From Planctomycetota bacterium (GTDB taxonomy: Bacteria > Planctomycetota > Planctomycetia > Pirellulales > Pirellulaceae): 34,891 nt of DNA. The DNA lies in NCBI GenBank assembly GCA_029259935.1, contig JAJDEH010000076.1, forward strand, positions 1 through 34,891, written 5' to 3'. The notes beneath the pieces are model-generated. The model did no database searches and had not been told where the DNA came from. It saw only the letters and a list, made by a program, of their open reading frames with translations. Shown here in pieces: positions 16,098 through 26,000 of this stretch. A program made the translations under genes and the position numbers. Each line of letters opens with the position of its first letter. Position 1 is the first letter of the stretch.

Positions 16098-16590
16098 TGG
16101 AAACCTCCACAGACGGATCGCGGCGTCGTAGTTGTTGGTTCCGCACGACAATACGCTGGCATCGCAGGGAACCGGTGCCCGGTCAATCCATTGCCTCGGA
16201 GCGAAACGCCACGGCACAATTATGGGCGAGTTAAGTGTTCATATTGTAGTCAGCCGCACGAATTCCGGCCAGCCAAGCCTGCAGATTAATTTGCGGTTAA
16301 CCCCGCGCAAACAGGCGTGATGTGCCGACAGGCGGACACGGTCTAGGCCGATCTTGGCCCTCGCCACCGCACCGTGAGTGAAAGCATGTCAATCGAATTA
16401 ACCGTCATCGAAATCAAACCTTACGCACATACCATCAGTGATATCAATTCGCCGCTGCTTGAGAAAAAAGGACAGAATTGGGTTGCTCGATGACTCGCGA
16501 TGCCATTAGTATGAAGGAAGTTCATTAACCAGAGCGAACGGCAACGGAATGTCGTCGCCAAAATCGTTGCTCGCAGCAAGGGAACAAGCG
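16098..16590. other. Intergenic region upstream of divergent HNH and small zinc-protein genes
   Basis: No supported gene. An inverted repeat TTTGCG (16290-16295) / CGCAAA (16306-16311) is present. A 35-codon frame (16386-16493) lacks a ribosome-binding site and is not called. A possible promoter lies at 16483-16512. Confidence 0.4.
16483..16512 (+). promoter_or_regulatory. Possible sigma-70-type promoter
   Basis: TTGCTC (16483-16488) and TAGTAT (16507-16512) are separated by 18 bases and lie about 80 bases before the gene at 16591. Both boxes are imperfect matches to the consensus. Confidence 0.3.
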
Positions 16591-16899
16591 ATGATTCACT
16601 ACTCGTGTGATCGGTGCAAGCGGGTTCTAAATAGCGAAGAAGACTTGCGCTACGTTGTCAAAATGGAGATGTATGCCTCGATGGAACCCATCGATATGGA
16701 TGAAGTGGAAGATGACCGGGACCATCTGTTGGAAGTTCATGAGATCCTCGAACGCATGGAAGATTCTGAAAGCGACTTGATCGGAGACGACGTTTACCAA
16801 AAGAAACGCTTCGACCTGTGCAGCGAATGTTACCGCGATTTCGCTAAGTGTCCGGTCGGCCGCGAGCCCGCCATGCATCTTAACTTCAGCGAGAACTAG
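16591..16899 (+). CDS. Small cysteine-rich (probable zinc-binding) conserved protein
   Basis: The ATG at 16591 is chosen over 16549 because 'AAGGGA' lies about 8 bases upstream and the product then begins 'MIHYSCDRCKRVLNSEEDLR', directly with a zinc-ribbon half. The 102-residue protein has Cys6-x-x-Cys9 near the start and 'CSECYRDFAKC' near the end, probably coordinating one zinc ion, with an acidic middle ('MDEVEDDRDHLLEVHEIL'). This looks like a small planctomycete protein of unknown function. It may be a nucleic-acid- or protein-binding regulator. It is followed at 16933 by a terminator, so it is probably a single-gene unit. Confidence 0.75.
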   Translation: MIHYSCDRCKRVLNSEEDLRYVVKMEMYASMEPIDMDEVEDDRDHLLEVHEILERMEDSESDLIGDDVYQKKRFDLCSECYRDFAKCPVGREPAMHLNFSEN

Positions 16900-16932
16900 C
16901 GAGGCCGTGCCTCGAAACTAAACCAAGTTTTC

Positions 16933-16966
16933 CCGAAGCGCCCGATCCGGTGCTTCGGTTTTTTTT
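16933..16966 (+). terminator. Rho-independent terminator
   Basis: CCGAAGC (16933-16939) pairs with GCTTCGG (16952-16958), followed by eight T residues to 16966. It lies 33 bases after the stop of the cysteine-rich gene. Confidence 0.9.
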
Positions 16967-17034
16967 ATCCGCTGCGGGCGAGTACAAAGATCGCCATTGA
17001 ATTTCCTGAATTGATGCCATGTTGAATTGAGGCA

Positions 17035-17604
17035 ATGACTCGCCCTGTTCGCCGTCGACCTACCGCTGGACATTTTGTTGCGGTTGTGATTTTACTTGCC
17101 GTGATTGGCCGCTTCGTGGTTGGAGTCTCGACTGGCGGCAACGAATCGCCACCGTTTGAATCGTTTCAAGAAGGGCCCTGCACGATTCGGGAAGTTCAAT
17201 CCGCCGACGTCATGGTCATCCGGCAGGGCGGGCGTGATGGCGGGCAACGACGAGCCGAGGTTTCTCTTAAGCTGATCGGTATCGAATCGCCTGGCGAGAT
17301 GGATGCGTTGCGCGACGAGGCGACGGATTTCTCACGCCAATTTCTACAGAGTGGCCTCGCCGATCTGCGACTGGACCGCCGCCGCTTTAACGATCAGAGC
17401 CAACTCGTCGGCTACCTGTACGTCGATGGCCGGATGCTCAACGAGGAATTGCTGCGCGCCGGTCTCGCTCGGCTCTCTCCCTATCCGGGTGACAACCAGA
17501 GCATCGAGCGCCGGTTGCGCAAGGCGCAGGGAGAAGCGGAAATCAATTTACGAGGCATTTGGTCGGCGGGCCACTCCCAACTTGTGAGCGGCAAGCCGCG
17601 TTGA
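17035..17604 (+). CDS. Membrane-anchored thermonuclease-fold (SNase-like) protein
   Basis: A 189-residue protein with an N-terminal hydrophobic segment ('FVAVVILLAVIGRFVVGVS', residues about 14-32) that is either a signal anchor or a signal peptide. The rest fits the staphylococcal nuclease fold: 'VSLKLIGIESPGEMDALRDE', 'EATDFSRQFL', 'LRLDRRRFNDQSQLVGYLYV', 'DGRMLNEELLRAGLARL'. In active family members the first strand reads 'RLxGID-xPE' and an Arg plus Glu pair acts in catalysis; here the first Arg is replaced by Lys ('LKLIG'), so activity is uncertain. GAGG lies only 3 bases before the ATG, a poor spacing, but no better start is visible. It would act outside the cytoplasm or at the membrane. 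Confidence 0.75.
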   Translation: MTRPVRRRPTAGHFVAVVILLAVIGRFVVGVSTGGNESPPFESFQEGPCTIREVQSADVMVIRQGGRDGGQRRAEVSLKLIGIESPGEMDALRDEATDFSRQFLQSGLADLRLDRRRFNDQSQLVGYLYVDGRMLNEELLRAGLARLSPYPGDNQSIERRLRKAQGEAEINLRGIWSAGHSQLVSGKPR

Positions 17605-17664
17605 TAAAATCACTCGATTCAAGCTCCCCCAATTGCCCACATCCAACGAATCGAGAAGAGAACG

Positions 17665-18723
17665 ATGAAAATCGCGGTTATCGGAGGCGATGGCACTGGC
17701 CCGGAAGTAACGGCCGAAGCATTGAAGGTGCTGGAAGCCGTCTCCAAACTCGAAGGCTTTCAGTACGAACTGAATCATTACGACTTTGGTGGCGAACGCT
17801 ATCTAAAAACGGGCGAGATTTTGCCCGCCGGCGCGGTGGACGAATTGCGGCAGTACGACGCGATGTACCTCGGCGCGGTTGGGCATCCCGATGTGGCTCC
17901 GGGAATTTTGGAAAAGGGACTGCTGCTTGAATTGCGATTCCAGTTGGATCAGTACATTAACCTTCGTCCGGTGAAGCTCTATCCGGGAGTTGAAACGCCA
18001 CTGGCCGGCAAAGGCCCGGACGACATCGACTTTGTCGTCGTCCGCGAGAACACGGAAGACCTGTACTGCGGCATCGGCGGCTTTCTTAAAAAGCACACGC
18101 CCGACGAAGTGGCGACTCAATCGGCGATCTATTCGCGCAAGGGCTGCGAACGTTGTATCCGCTGGGCGTTCGAATTTACACGCAAGCGAAACAACCCCGA
18201 CGGCAAGCGGCTCACGCTCGTCGCCAAAACGAACGTGCTGACCTACGGCCATGACCTTTGGTGGCGAACTTTCCAAGATGTCGCCAAAGACTATGAAGAC
18301 GTCGAGGCCGATTACAATCACGTCGATGCTTGTTGCATGTGGATGGTGAAGAATCCGGAATACTATGATGTGATTGTCACGACCAACATGTTTGGCGACA
18401 TCATTACCGACCTGGGCGCCATGATCCAAGGTGGAATGGGAGTCGCGGCCGGCGGCAACATGAATCCCGACACCGGTGGTACGAGCATGTACGAACCGAT
18501 GGGCGGAAGTGCTCCCAAATACACCGGCCAAAACGTGATCAATCCGATCGCCGCCATCAGTGCGATGTCGATGCTGCTGGAACACACGGGCCAAGAGGCC
18601 GCCGGCCTGCGCGTGATGTCAGCCATTCAAAACGTCACCGGCACGAAAATGAAGAGCCAGGCGGCCGGCAAAATGGGCTACGGCACAAAGGAAGTTGGCG
18701 ATTTGGTGGTCGATGCCTTGTAA
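17665..18723 (+). CDS. leuB: 3-isopropylmalate dehydrogenase-type beta-decarboxylating dehydrogenase
   Basis: A 352-residue enzyme of normal family length. It has the start 'IAVIGGDGTGPEVTAEALKV', the substrate segment 'LLLELRFQLDQYINLRPVKL', the Lys/Tyr region 'VRENTEDLYCGIGG' and 'LVAKTNVLTYGHDLW', the metal-binding 'MFGDIITDLGAMIQGGMGVA', and the NAD loop 'EPMGGSAPKYTGQNVINPIA'. The Arg-rich 'LR...NLRP' is of the LeuB kind, while 'RENTED' is more often seen in isocitrate or homoisocitrate dehydrogenases, so the exact substrate is not certain. LeuB would oxidise and decarboxylate 3-isopropylmalate in leucine synthesis in the cytoplasm. No other leu gene is nearby. A weak AAGAGA precedes the ATG. 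Confidence 0.75.
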   Translation: MKIAVIGGDGTGPEVTAEALKVLEAVSKLEGFQYELNHYDFGGERYLKTGEILPAGAVDELRQYDAMYLGAVGHPDVAPGILEKGLLLELRFQLDQYINLRPVKLYPGVETPLAGKGPDDIDFVVVRENTEDLYCGIGGFLKKHTPDEVATQSAIYSRKGCERCIRWAFEFTRKRNNPDGKRLTLVAKTNVLTYGHDLWWRTFQDVAKDYEDVEADYNHVDACCMWMVKNPEYYDVIVTTNMFGDIITDLGAMIQGGMGVAAGGNMNPDTGGTSMYEPMGGSAPKYTGQNVINPIAAISAMSMLLEHTGQEAAGLRVMSAIQNVTGTKMKSQAAGKMGYGTKEVGDLVVDAL

Positions 18724-18748
18724 AGACCTCGGCACAAACATGTCGGCG

Positions 18749-18773
18749 AGCGGGGTGCGTTAGCTCCCCGGTT
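18749..18773. repeat. Intergenic repeat with GCGTTAGC core, copy 1
   Basis: A short repeat with a CGGGG/CCCCG stem (18751-18770) around TGCGTTAGCT follows the leuB-like gene by about 25 bases. Its core GCGTTAGC plus CCCCGGTT is also found, on the other strand, at 33291-33316. It may act as a terminator-like hairpin. Confidence 0.4.
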
Positions 18774-18810
18774 GGTCGGAATCAGAACTACCGGCCGAGT
18801 ACCAACCACC

Positions 18811-19542
18811 ATGAAGATCGGAGTCGCACAAATCGGACCCGTCGCCGGTGACATTTCAATCAATGTCGACCGGCACCGGAAGCTGATTGACTTGGCGGTT
18901 TCTGATGGTGCCGATCTGCTTGTATTTCCAGAGTTGTCGCTCACTGGTTACGAACCGGCGTTGGCCGATAAATTGGCGACTGACCCGAACGATCGCTGTT
19001 TCGATGTATTTCAAAACATCAGCGATGACCACGGCATTTCGATCGCCGTCGGAGCGCCACTCCGGTGTGCCGATGGCATCTGCATCAGTTTGATAGTTCT
19101 TCAACCGGGCAGCACGAGGCAAGTGTATTCAAAGCAACATCTTCACCGCGACGAGGAGCCCTTCTTCGTTCCTGGACCCGCTTCTGATGGATTGATTGGC
19201 GAAAGCTCGAAGATTGCTCTGGCAATTTGCTATGAATTGTCCGTTCCCATACACGCGGCCAACGCATCCAAGAACGGTGCCCAGATCTACGTCGCCAGTG
19301 TCGCTAAAGCCGTTGGCGCAATGGACAAGGCCATGGCTCGGCTGGCCGAGATCGCCCGCGAACACTCGATGATGGTGCTGGTGTCCAATTGCATCGGAGC
19401 TTCCGATGGATGCCGGTGGGGCGGCCGAACGTCTGCCTGGAACAATCAAGGTGACTTGTTAGCGCAAATGGATGATGCCACCGAGGGTATCATTGTCGTG
19501 GATACGAATATCCAACACGCGGCTCGGATGACTCATTGCTAG
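18811..19542 (+). CDS. Carbon-nitrogen hydrolase (nitrilase superfamily)
   Basis: A 243-residue protein starting at the ATG at 18811; an extension to 18772 adds residues that do not match the family. The catalytic triad is visible: Glu41 in 'FPELSLTGY', Lys108 in 'YSKQHLHRDEEPFF' and Cys140 in 'ALAICYELSVP'. These enzymes hydrolyse amides (omega-amidase, NAD synthetase glutaminase domain, carbamoylase) through a cysteine thioester. Substrate cannot be told. The length fits a stand-alone amidase. The last 53 bases overlap the convergent outer-membrane factor gene at 19490-19542. The ribosome-binding site is weak. Confidence 0.85.
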   Translation: MKIGVAQIGPVAGDISINVDRHRKLIDLAVSDGADLLVFPELSLTGYEPALADKLATDPNDRCFDVFQNISDDHGISIAVGAPLRCADGICISLIVLQPGSTRQVYSKQHLHRDEEPFFVPGPASDGLIGESSKIALAICYELSVPIHAANASKNGAQIYVASVAKAVGAMDKAMARLAEIAREHSMMVLVSNCIGASDGCRWGGRTSAWNNQGDLLAQMDDATEGIIVVDTNIQHAARMTHC

Positions 19543-21214
19543 CCGGGAGCGGATATCTTCCGGTGTCCGTCGCCATGCGAGGGTTGAAACTGGGCAGTCG
19601 AGCGGCCGGCGCGGATTGTGGTGCCGGCAGGTGTTCCATTCCCATGCCGTTGAAGGGCTGCTCCTGGGGCAGCGCTTGCATGACCTGCGTGGGCGGACCA
19701 ACTTCCCAACCGCCGCCCAGCGATTTGTACAGGCGAATCAAGCTTAAGGCGATTTCGGCTTCTGAAATGGCCAGACGATCTTGACGCGGCACCAGATCTC
19801 GCAACTGGTTGTTGACGCGATCGAACGGGACGGCTCCCTCGCGATATTGAGTTCGCGTCGTGTCGACGGACTTCAAGGTGTCTTCCACACTTTGTTCCAG
19901 TGACAAAACCTCTTGTTGCGACTTCAGGAAGGCGATGATCGCATCCTCGGATTCCGCGTTGGCGGTCAGCACCGTCTGTTGATACTGCAGCACCGTTTCG
20001 TGAAACTTGGCGTCTTGCAAATGGACGTTGTTGATGATCCGTCCGTAGTTCAAGATGTTCCAACGAAACTGAGGTGCAATGACGCCGGCCATGGCGGCTT
20101 GCTCGAACATGTCGCTAAACGAACTGGCCTGCCAGTTCAGCGTTCCGCTGATGGTAAAGGCCGGATACAATTCCGCTTCGGCGATGCCGATGCGGGCACT
20201 CTGCGCGGCTACTTCGCGTTCCGCCTTGCGCACATCCGGTCGGCGACGGATTAACTCGGCGGGCACGCCGACGGCAACTTCCGGCGGAACGGAGGGAATT
20301 GGTCCGTTGCCAAGTTCGGGCACGAGATCCCGTGGCGGGATGCCCAGCAAGATACAAAGCCGATTGTTCGCTTGCCGCATTCCCGCCTCGAAGGCGGGAA
20401 CAAGCGATTCGGTTTCGCGCAGTCTCGAGCGGGCCTCGGTCACGTCCAAACTGCTGACTTCGCCCTCGTCGAATCGAACTTGGGCCAGTCGCAGATACTC
20501 ATCTTGGATCTTGATGTTGTCGTCCGCATATTTGATGCGTTGTTGAAATGCTCGAATTTCGACGTAGGCGGCCACGGTCTCCGAAATAAGACAGACCAGC
20601 ACATCGTCGGACTCGAACACCGAGCCTTCCAAGGAGGCGTCGGCCGATTCAATTCCTCGGCGGAACTTACCCCACAAGTCGGCTTCCCACGCCAGGTTGA
20701 ATCCGGTCGTCCAAACATCCAGCGCGCGAAACGGCAGGGCCGCCGTATTGATGCCCGCCGGATTTCCGTTTCGGCTCAGTTGGATTCGCTGATACTGCGC
20801 GAACGCGTCTTGAGACTGGGGAAAAAACGAACCCACCGCAATCGCTCGTTGCAATCGTGCCTGTTCGATTCTTAACAGTGAGGCACGCAGCGGCAGGTTC
20901 TGCGAGGTGGTGTGTTGTACCAAGTTGTTAATAACCGGGTCGTTAAAGACGTGCCACCAGTTGACGTCGTGGATCGGTTCACTAATCACCTTGCGATCAT
21001 TGAAGTCGATCCACTGATTCGCCACGGGAGCCGGCGGCGGACAGTATTCCGGTCCGACCTTGAGTCCATTGCGCAGCCATTGGCGCGGACTCGTACAGCC
21101 TGCCAGCATCAAAGTAACCAAAAGCAACAACGTTGCGGCGAATGCGCGCCGGTGGATGTAGGGAGCCATCGCGGTCGGCCTGGCAAGCCGCCGCGGGAAT
21201 GATAGAAGGTTCAT
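19490..21214 (-). CDS. RND efflux outer-membrane factor lipoprotein (NodT/OprM type)
   Basis: A 574-residue outer-membrane channel. It has a lipoprotein signal ending in the lipobox 'LAGC' with Cys40; a second in-frame ATG at 21169 gives a shorter 25-residue signal and may be the real start, as neither has a strong ribosome-binding site. The family signature 'WWHVFNDPVINNLV', long helical repeats, 'LDVTEARSRLRETESLVPAF' and 'ELIRRRPDVRKAEREVAAQS' define two pseudo-repeats of the TolC fold, and a Pro/Ser-rich tail of about 60 residues follows. It is divergent from the adaptor gene at 21500, with 285 bases between them that must hold both promoters. With the adaptor and pump it forms one tripartite efflux machine. 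Confidence 0.92.
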   Translation of the reverse strand: MNLLSFPRRLARPTAMAPYIHRRAFAATLLLLVTLMLAGCTSPRQWLRNGLKVGPEYCPPPAPVANQWIDFNDRKVISEPIHDVNWWHVFNDPVINNLVQHTTSQNLPLRASLLRIEQARLQRAIAVGSFFPQSQDAFAQYQRIQLSRNGNPAGINTAALPFRALDVWTTGFNLAWEADLWGKFRRGIESADASLEGSVFESDDVLVCLISETVAAYVEIRAFQQRIKYADDNIKIQDEYLRLAQVRFDEGEVSSLDVTEARSRLRETESLVPAFEAGMRQANNRLCILLGIPPRDLVPELGNGPIPSVPPEVAVGVPAELIRRRPDVRKAEREVAAQSARIGIAEAELYPAFTISGTLNWQASSFSDMFEQAAMAGVIAPQFRWNILNYGRIINNVHLQDAKFHETVLQYQQTVLTANAESEDAIIAFLKSQQEVLSLEQSVEDTLKSVDTTRTQYREGAVPFDRVNNQLRDLVPRQDRLAISEAEIALSLIRLYKSLGGGWEVGPPTQVMQALPQEQPFNGMGMEHLPAPQSAPAARLPSFNPRMATDTGRYPLPASNESSEPRVGYSYPRQ

Positions 21215-21499
21215 TTTGGCGAATCCGTTCGTACAACTGACAAGTCCATGTCACCGGGCATCGCGAACGATGTACGTGTTGCGTTTATCGGGCCGCCGCG
21301 CCACGTACTCGTAGTAATTCGCGACCGCGTCCGACGTTCACTTGCACTGGCGCAACCCCACTACGCCGTCGAATCAGCAAAACTCGCGTGGTGCAACGAA
21401 CGCTGCCCCGCCCATTGTGAGGGGATTCTTTGCTCTTAGAAGCTCAGCAATTAGAATTGTCACATATTCGTGGATATATCACTCAGGACAACACTGCCG

Positions 21500-22960
21500 A
21501 TGTCACGTCTTTGTCGAAGCCTAGCCATCCTCCCACTCGGAGCAGCTTGCCTCAGCCTATTGCTAGGTTGTCCGACTGCCAACCAATACGTACCGCCGCC
21601 CGTCCCGGAAGTAACGGTCGCACGGCCTTTGCGGCAAACGGTCACAAGATATTTGGAAGAAACTGGCACCACCGAGGCGGTCAATCGAGTCGATATCCGC
21701 GCCCGCGTCGAAGGCTTTCTGGACAAGGTTGAGTTCGACGCGGGCGTCGAAGTACAGCAGGGCGACCTGTTATACATCATCGAACAGCGCCCCTTTTTGG
21801 CTCGAGTCTCCGCCGCCAATGCCGAGGTCGCGGCGCGCAAGTCGGAGCTCGTGTCGAATCGTTCCAGAGTTGTCGCGCTAACGGTGGAGTTCGACCGGGC
21901 GGAAACTGAGTACGCGCGTCAGGTAAGACTTGCCAAGCGGGACGCCACCGCCGAAAAAAATCTCGTTGCCAGCAAAGCCCAGCGTGACGCCGCCAAGGCC
22001 GCCTTGGCGGCCGGCGATGCCGCGGTTGTCGCGGCGGCCGCGGCAGTCGACGGTGCCGAGGCGGCACTCGACCAGGCGAATCTCGACTTCGAGTACACCG
22101 AGATCCATGCCCCCATCGAAGGTCGTGTGGGCAAGACACTGGTCAAGGCGGGAAACCTAGTCGGCAACCAAGAAGCAACGCATCTGACGACCGTCATCGA
22201 TTACGATCCAATCTATGCCAACTTCAATATCAATGAACGAGCCTTGCTGGAGTTGAGGGACTCGCTCGGCGATCCCCGTTCGAAAAGCGAAACGAAGCGG
22301 CGCGAAGAATGGTCGTTGCGCTTGCGACGGTTGACGGATAAGGGCTTTCCGTTTGAAGGCAAGTTCGACTATGCGGATCTAGCCGTCGATCAAAGCACGG
22401 GCACGTTCATGATTCGAGGGATTTTTCCAAATCCAAAACAGTTGATTGTACCTGGCCTATTTGTACAGATTCGAATCCCTATCGGCATCAGAAAAGACGC
22501 ACTGTTGGTTCCCGATTTGGCGGTCGGATCGGATCAAGCGGGCAAGTATGTGTTGATCGTCAATCAAGAAAATGCGGTGAAACGCCGCGCCGTGGTGATT
22601 GGTGAGAAGTATGAGCACTTAGTCGTCGCGCTAGAGGGACTGACGGGCGAAGAGCAGATTGTGATCGAAGGGATCCAGCGCGCGCGACCTGGTGTCGAGG
22701 TGAAGCCCCAATTGACTCAGCTTGAGCCCATCGAAACCGAAGACCTCCCCATACAACAGGAAGACTCGCCGCCGATGGAAACCGATCCGGAAGCCGCGCC
22801 GAAAGCGGGCTCGGGCGGAGGCTCATCGACTGATGTGCCGCCCGACGACACACCATCCGTCCCGACACCGAATGAAGACAAAAGCCCCCCGCCGGCGGAA
22901 GACGATTCGAAGACCGACGATCCTAACGCCGTGCCGGATTCTCCAGGTAGCTCACCATGA
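21500..22960 (+). CDS. RND efflux periplasmic adaptor (membrane fusion protein), lipoprotein
   Basis: The ATG at 21500 is chosen over the GTG at 21470 because it gives a clean lipoprotein signal ending at 'LLLGC' (Cys24). The 486-residue product has the barrel-sandwich start 'EVTVARPLRQTVTRYLEETG' and 'VDIRARVEGFLDKVEFDAGV', an alpha-hairpin with alanine-rich coiled coil around residues 110-195, and the second lipoyl half 'IHAPIEGRVGKTLVKAGNLV'. It should join the inner-membrane pump to the outer-membrane channel. After about residue 405 comes a low-complexity tail rich in Pro, Glu, Asp and Ser, longer than usual for the family. It is 65 bases upstream of the pump gene, in one operon with it. 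Confidence 0.92.
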   Translation: MSRLCRSLAILPLGAACLSLLLGCPTANQYVPPPVPEVTVARPLRQTVTRYLEETGTTEAVNRVDIRARVEGFLDKVEFDAGVEVQQGDLLYIIEQRPFLARVSAANAEVAARKSELVSNRSRVVALTVEFDRAETEYARQVRLAKRDATAEKNLVASKAQRDAAKAALAAGDAAVVAAAAAVDGAEAALDQANLDFEYTEIHAPIEGRVGKTLVKAGNLVGNQEATHLTTVIDYDPIYANFNINERALLELRDSLGDPRSKSETKRREEWSLRLRRLTDKGFPFEGKFDYADLAVDQSTGTFMIRGIFPNPKQLIVPGLFVQIRIPIGIRKDALLVPDLAVGSDQAGKYVLIVNQENAVKRRAVVIGEKYEHLVVALEGLTGEEQIVIEGIQRARPGVEVKPQLTQLEPIETEDLPIQQEDSPPMETDPEAAPKAGSGGGSSTDVPPDDTPSVPTPNEDKSPPPAEDDSKTDDPNAVPDSPGSSP

Positions 22961-23025
22961 GCGGCCGCGAAACTCGCTGAAGTAAGACTCCACAGACGAA
23001 CGCCTCCAGAGACCCATAGCCCTAG

Positions 23026-26000
23026 ATGATCTCTCGTATCTTTATCAATCGCCCCATTCTGGCCACGGTCATCTCGATCGTGATCCTGATCGCGGGTGCA
23101 GTCTCGCAACAGGGGCTCAGCGTTTCCAAGTTTCCTGAAATTACACCTCCCACGGTCGAGGTCACGGCCTTCTATCCCGGCGCTAACGCGCAGGTGGTCG
23201 CCGAAACGGTCGCGGCACCCATCGAACAAGAGGTCAACGGCGTCGAGAACATGATCTACATGTCGTCGGTCAGTGCCGACGATGGCTCGTACACGCTGAC
23301 CGTGACGTTTGAAATCGGCGTCGACATGGACATGGCCACGGTGCTGGTTCAGAACCGCGTGGCCATCGCCAGCCCGAAATTGCCCGAAGATGTTCGGCGG
23401 CAAGGTGTGACGACGAAAAAGAAGTCGACTCAGATCGTGCAGTTCATCACGCTCACGTCCGACGACCCGCTGCACGACGCGCTCTATCTAAGCAACTATG
23501 CGACGATCAACGTCAAGGACGAACTGAGCCGCATCCGGGGTGTTGGCTCGGTCACTATTTTTGGCGCGGCCGATTACAGCATGCGTATCTGGTTGGACCC
23601 CAACAAACTAAAAGCCCGCAGTCTTACGACGCAGGACGTCGTCAACGCCATCAGCGAACAAAACGTGCAAGTCGCCGCGGGGCGGATTGGTGAAGAGCCG
23701 GCTCCGTCGGGAACGGCCTTTCAACTGGTGATCAACACGCAAGGGCGGCTGGAGACCGACGAGCAATTCGGCGACATCATCATCAAGACGGCCGAAGGTA
23801 GCCGCATCACGCGGGTCAAGGACGTCGTTATTAATCAGGTCCTTGATGAAGATGGCAACCCGCTTCGGAAGGGTGTCGAGCGAGGAGGCAAGGACTACAA
23901 CCGCGGATCGAGCTTTAACGGCGATCCCTGTGCCACGATTTCGATTTATCAGCTTCCCGGCGCCAACGCCTTGAAACTGGCGAAGGAGATCGAAAAGAGA
24001 ATGGAGGAACTGGAAACCCGGTTTCCCCAGGGCGTCAAGTACGCTATCCCCTTCGACACCACGAAATTCGTCGAAGCCTCCATTTCCGAAGTCTACCAGA
24101 CGCTGTTCATCGCCGTTCTGTTGGTGGTCATCGTCATCTTCATATTCTTACAGGATTGGCGGGCCACCATCGTGCCTTGCGCGGCGATTCCCGTATCGCT
24201 GATCGGCACTTTCGCTTTCATGGGCATGCTCGGGTTTTCCATCAACATGCTGACACTGTTCGGCATCGTGCTGGCCATTGGCATCGTGGTCGACGACGCG
24301 ATTGTGGTGGTGGAAAACACGTCTCGACATCTCGACCTGGGACTCAATTCCAAGCAAGCGGCCATTACGGCCATGAACGAGATTACCGGACCGGTGGTCG
24401 CCACGACTCTTGTACTGCTTGCCGTGTTCGTGCCCACCGCGTTCATGGGCGGGATCACCGGCCAACTGTTCCGGCAATTCTCGCTGACCATTTCCGCCGC
24501 GGTCTTGATCAGTACGGTCAATGCGTTGACGCTGAGCCCCGCCCTGTGCGGCTTATTGTTGCGGGCCTCGGGCGAAAAGAAGTTCTTTTTCTTTCGCTGG
24601 TTCAACACGGCGTTCGACATGACAACCAGTGGATATAGGGCGATCATCGTGGCGATGGTGCGCCGCGTGGCTCTGGTCATGCTGGTCGTTGTCGGCCTGG
24701 TGGCGTTTACCGGTTGGAGCTTCACCACCCTGCCCACCGGGTTCCTACCCGAGGAAGATCAAGGCTATTGCTTTGTCAACGTGCAGCTTCCAGATGCGGC
24801 GTCCAGGCAGCGCACCGACGAGGTGCTGGCGCAACTTGACGAGGTCTTCGAAAACACGCCCGGCGTCGCCGACTGGGTTTCCATTTCCGGCTTTTCCCTG
24901 CTTAGCGGTAACAACGGATCCAATCTAGGATTGGTCGCCGTGGTATACAAGCCGTGGGATAAACGGCAGACTCCTGAGCAAAGCCAAGCCGGAATCTTGA
25001 AGCACTTGACCAAGGAGTTTGCCTCCGTCGAACAAGCGCTGGTGTTCGCTTTTGTTCCTCCGGCAATCGATGGCCTGGGAAATGCCGGCGGATTTCAAAT
25101 GCAATTGCAAGATCGCGGCGGCGTCGGTCTGGCCGCCATGCAGGCGATCACCGAAGAAATGATTCGTGATGGAAACAACCAAACTCGCCTCAGTTCACTC
25201 AATACGACTTACCGAGCCAGTGTTCCTCAATTGTTCGCCGACATCGATCGGACCAAAGTCAAGTCACTGGACATCCCGCTCAACTCGGTGTTCGCCACGT
25301 TACAAGCTTATTTGGGATCGGCCTACGTCAACGACTTTAACGAGTTCGGCCGCACGTGGCAGGTGCGCGTGCAGGCGGGCCAAGAGTTTCGCGTCAATGC
25401 CGAGGACATTGCCCGGCTGGACGTGAGGACCAACAAAGGCGAGATGGTCCCGATCGGCACGTTTGTAAAAGTGAAGGACGTGTTTGGTCCACAGGTCATT
25501 CAGCGATACAACCTCTACCCCTCGGCTCAAATCAACGGTTCTCCCGCCCCCGGTTTCAGCTCGGGCGATGCGTTGGCCACCATGGAGAATATGGCGAACG
25601 AAAAACTGCCCGCATCGATGGGCTTTGCCTGGACCGGCATGTCGTATCAAGAAAAACAATTGACCGAGTCGGCCGATATCACTCAGAACTCTTCGTTCAT
25701 TTTGGCGCTGTCGGTGTTGCTGGTGTTCCTGGTGCTGGCGGCCCAATACGAAAGCTGGACCAGTCCAGCGGCGGTGATCGCCGTCGTGCCGTTGGCGGCG
25801 ATCGGTGTCGTCATCGCGGTCATGATTGCCCGCGCCGACATCAATGTCTATTCCCAAATCGGCCTGGTTCTGCTGGTCGCATTGGCCAGCAAAAACGCGA
25901 TTCTGATTGTCGAATTCGCCAGCGAACAACGGCGAGCCGGCTTGAGCATCCGCGAGGCCGCCGCGAAATCGGCGGAACTGCGTTTTCGAGCGATTCTGAT

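Noticed and set aside
16386..16493. 35-codon frame beginning MSIELTVIEIK
   Set aside because: No ribosome-binding site and no recognised family. It looks natural but is too short to support alone.
17803..18594. 263-residue minus-strand frame opposite the dehydrogenase
   Set aside because: Shadow of the plus-strand enzyme, which has all family motifs.
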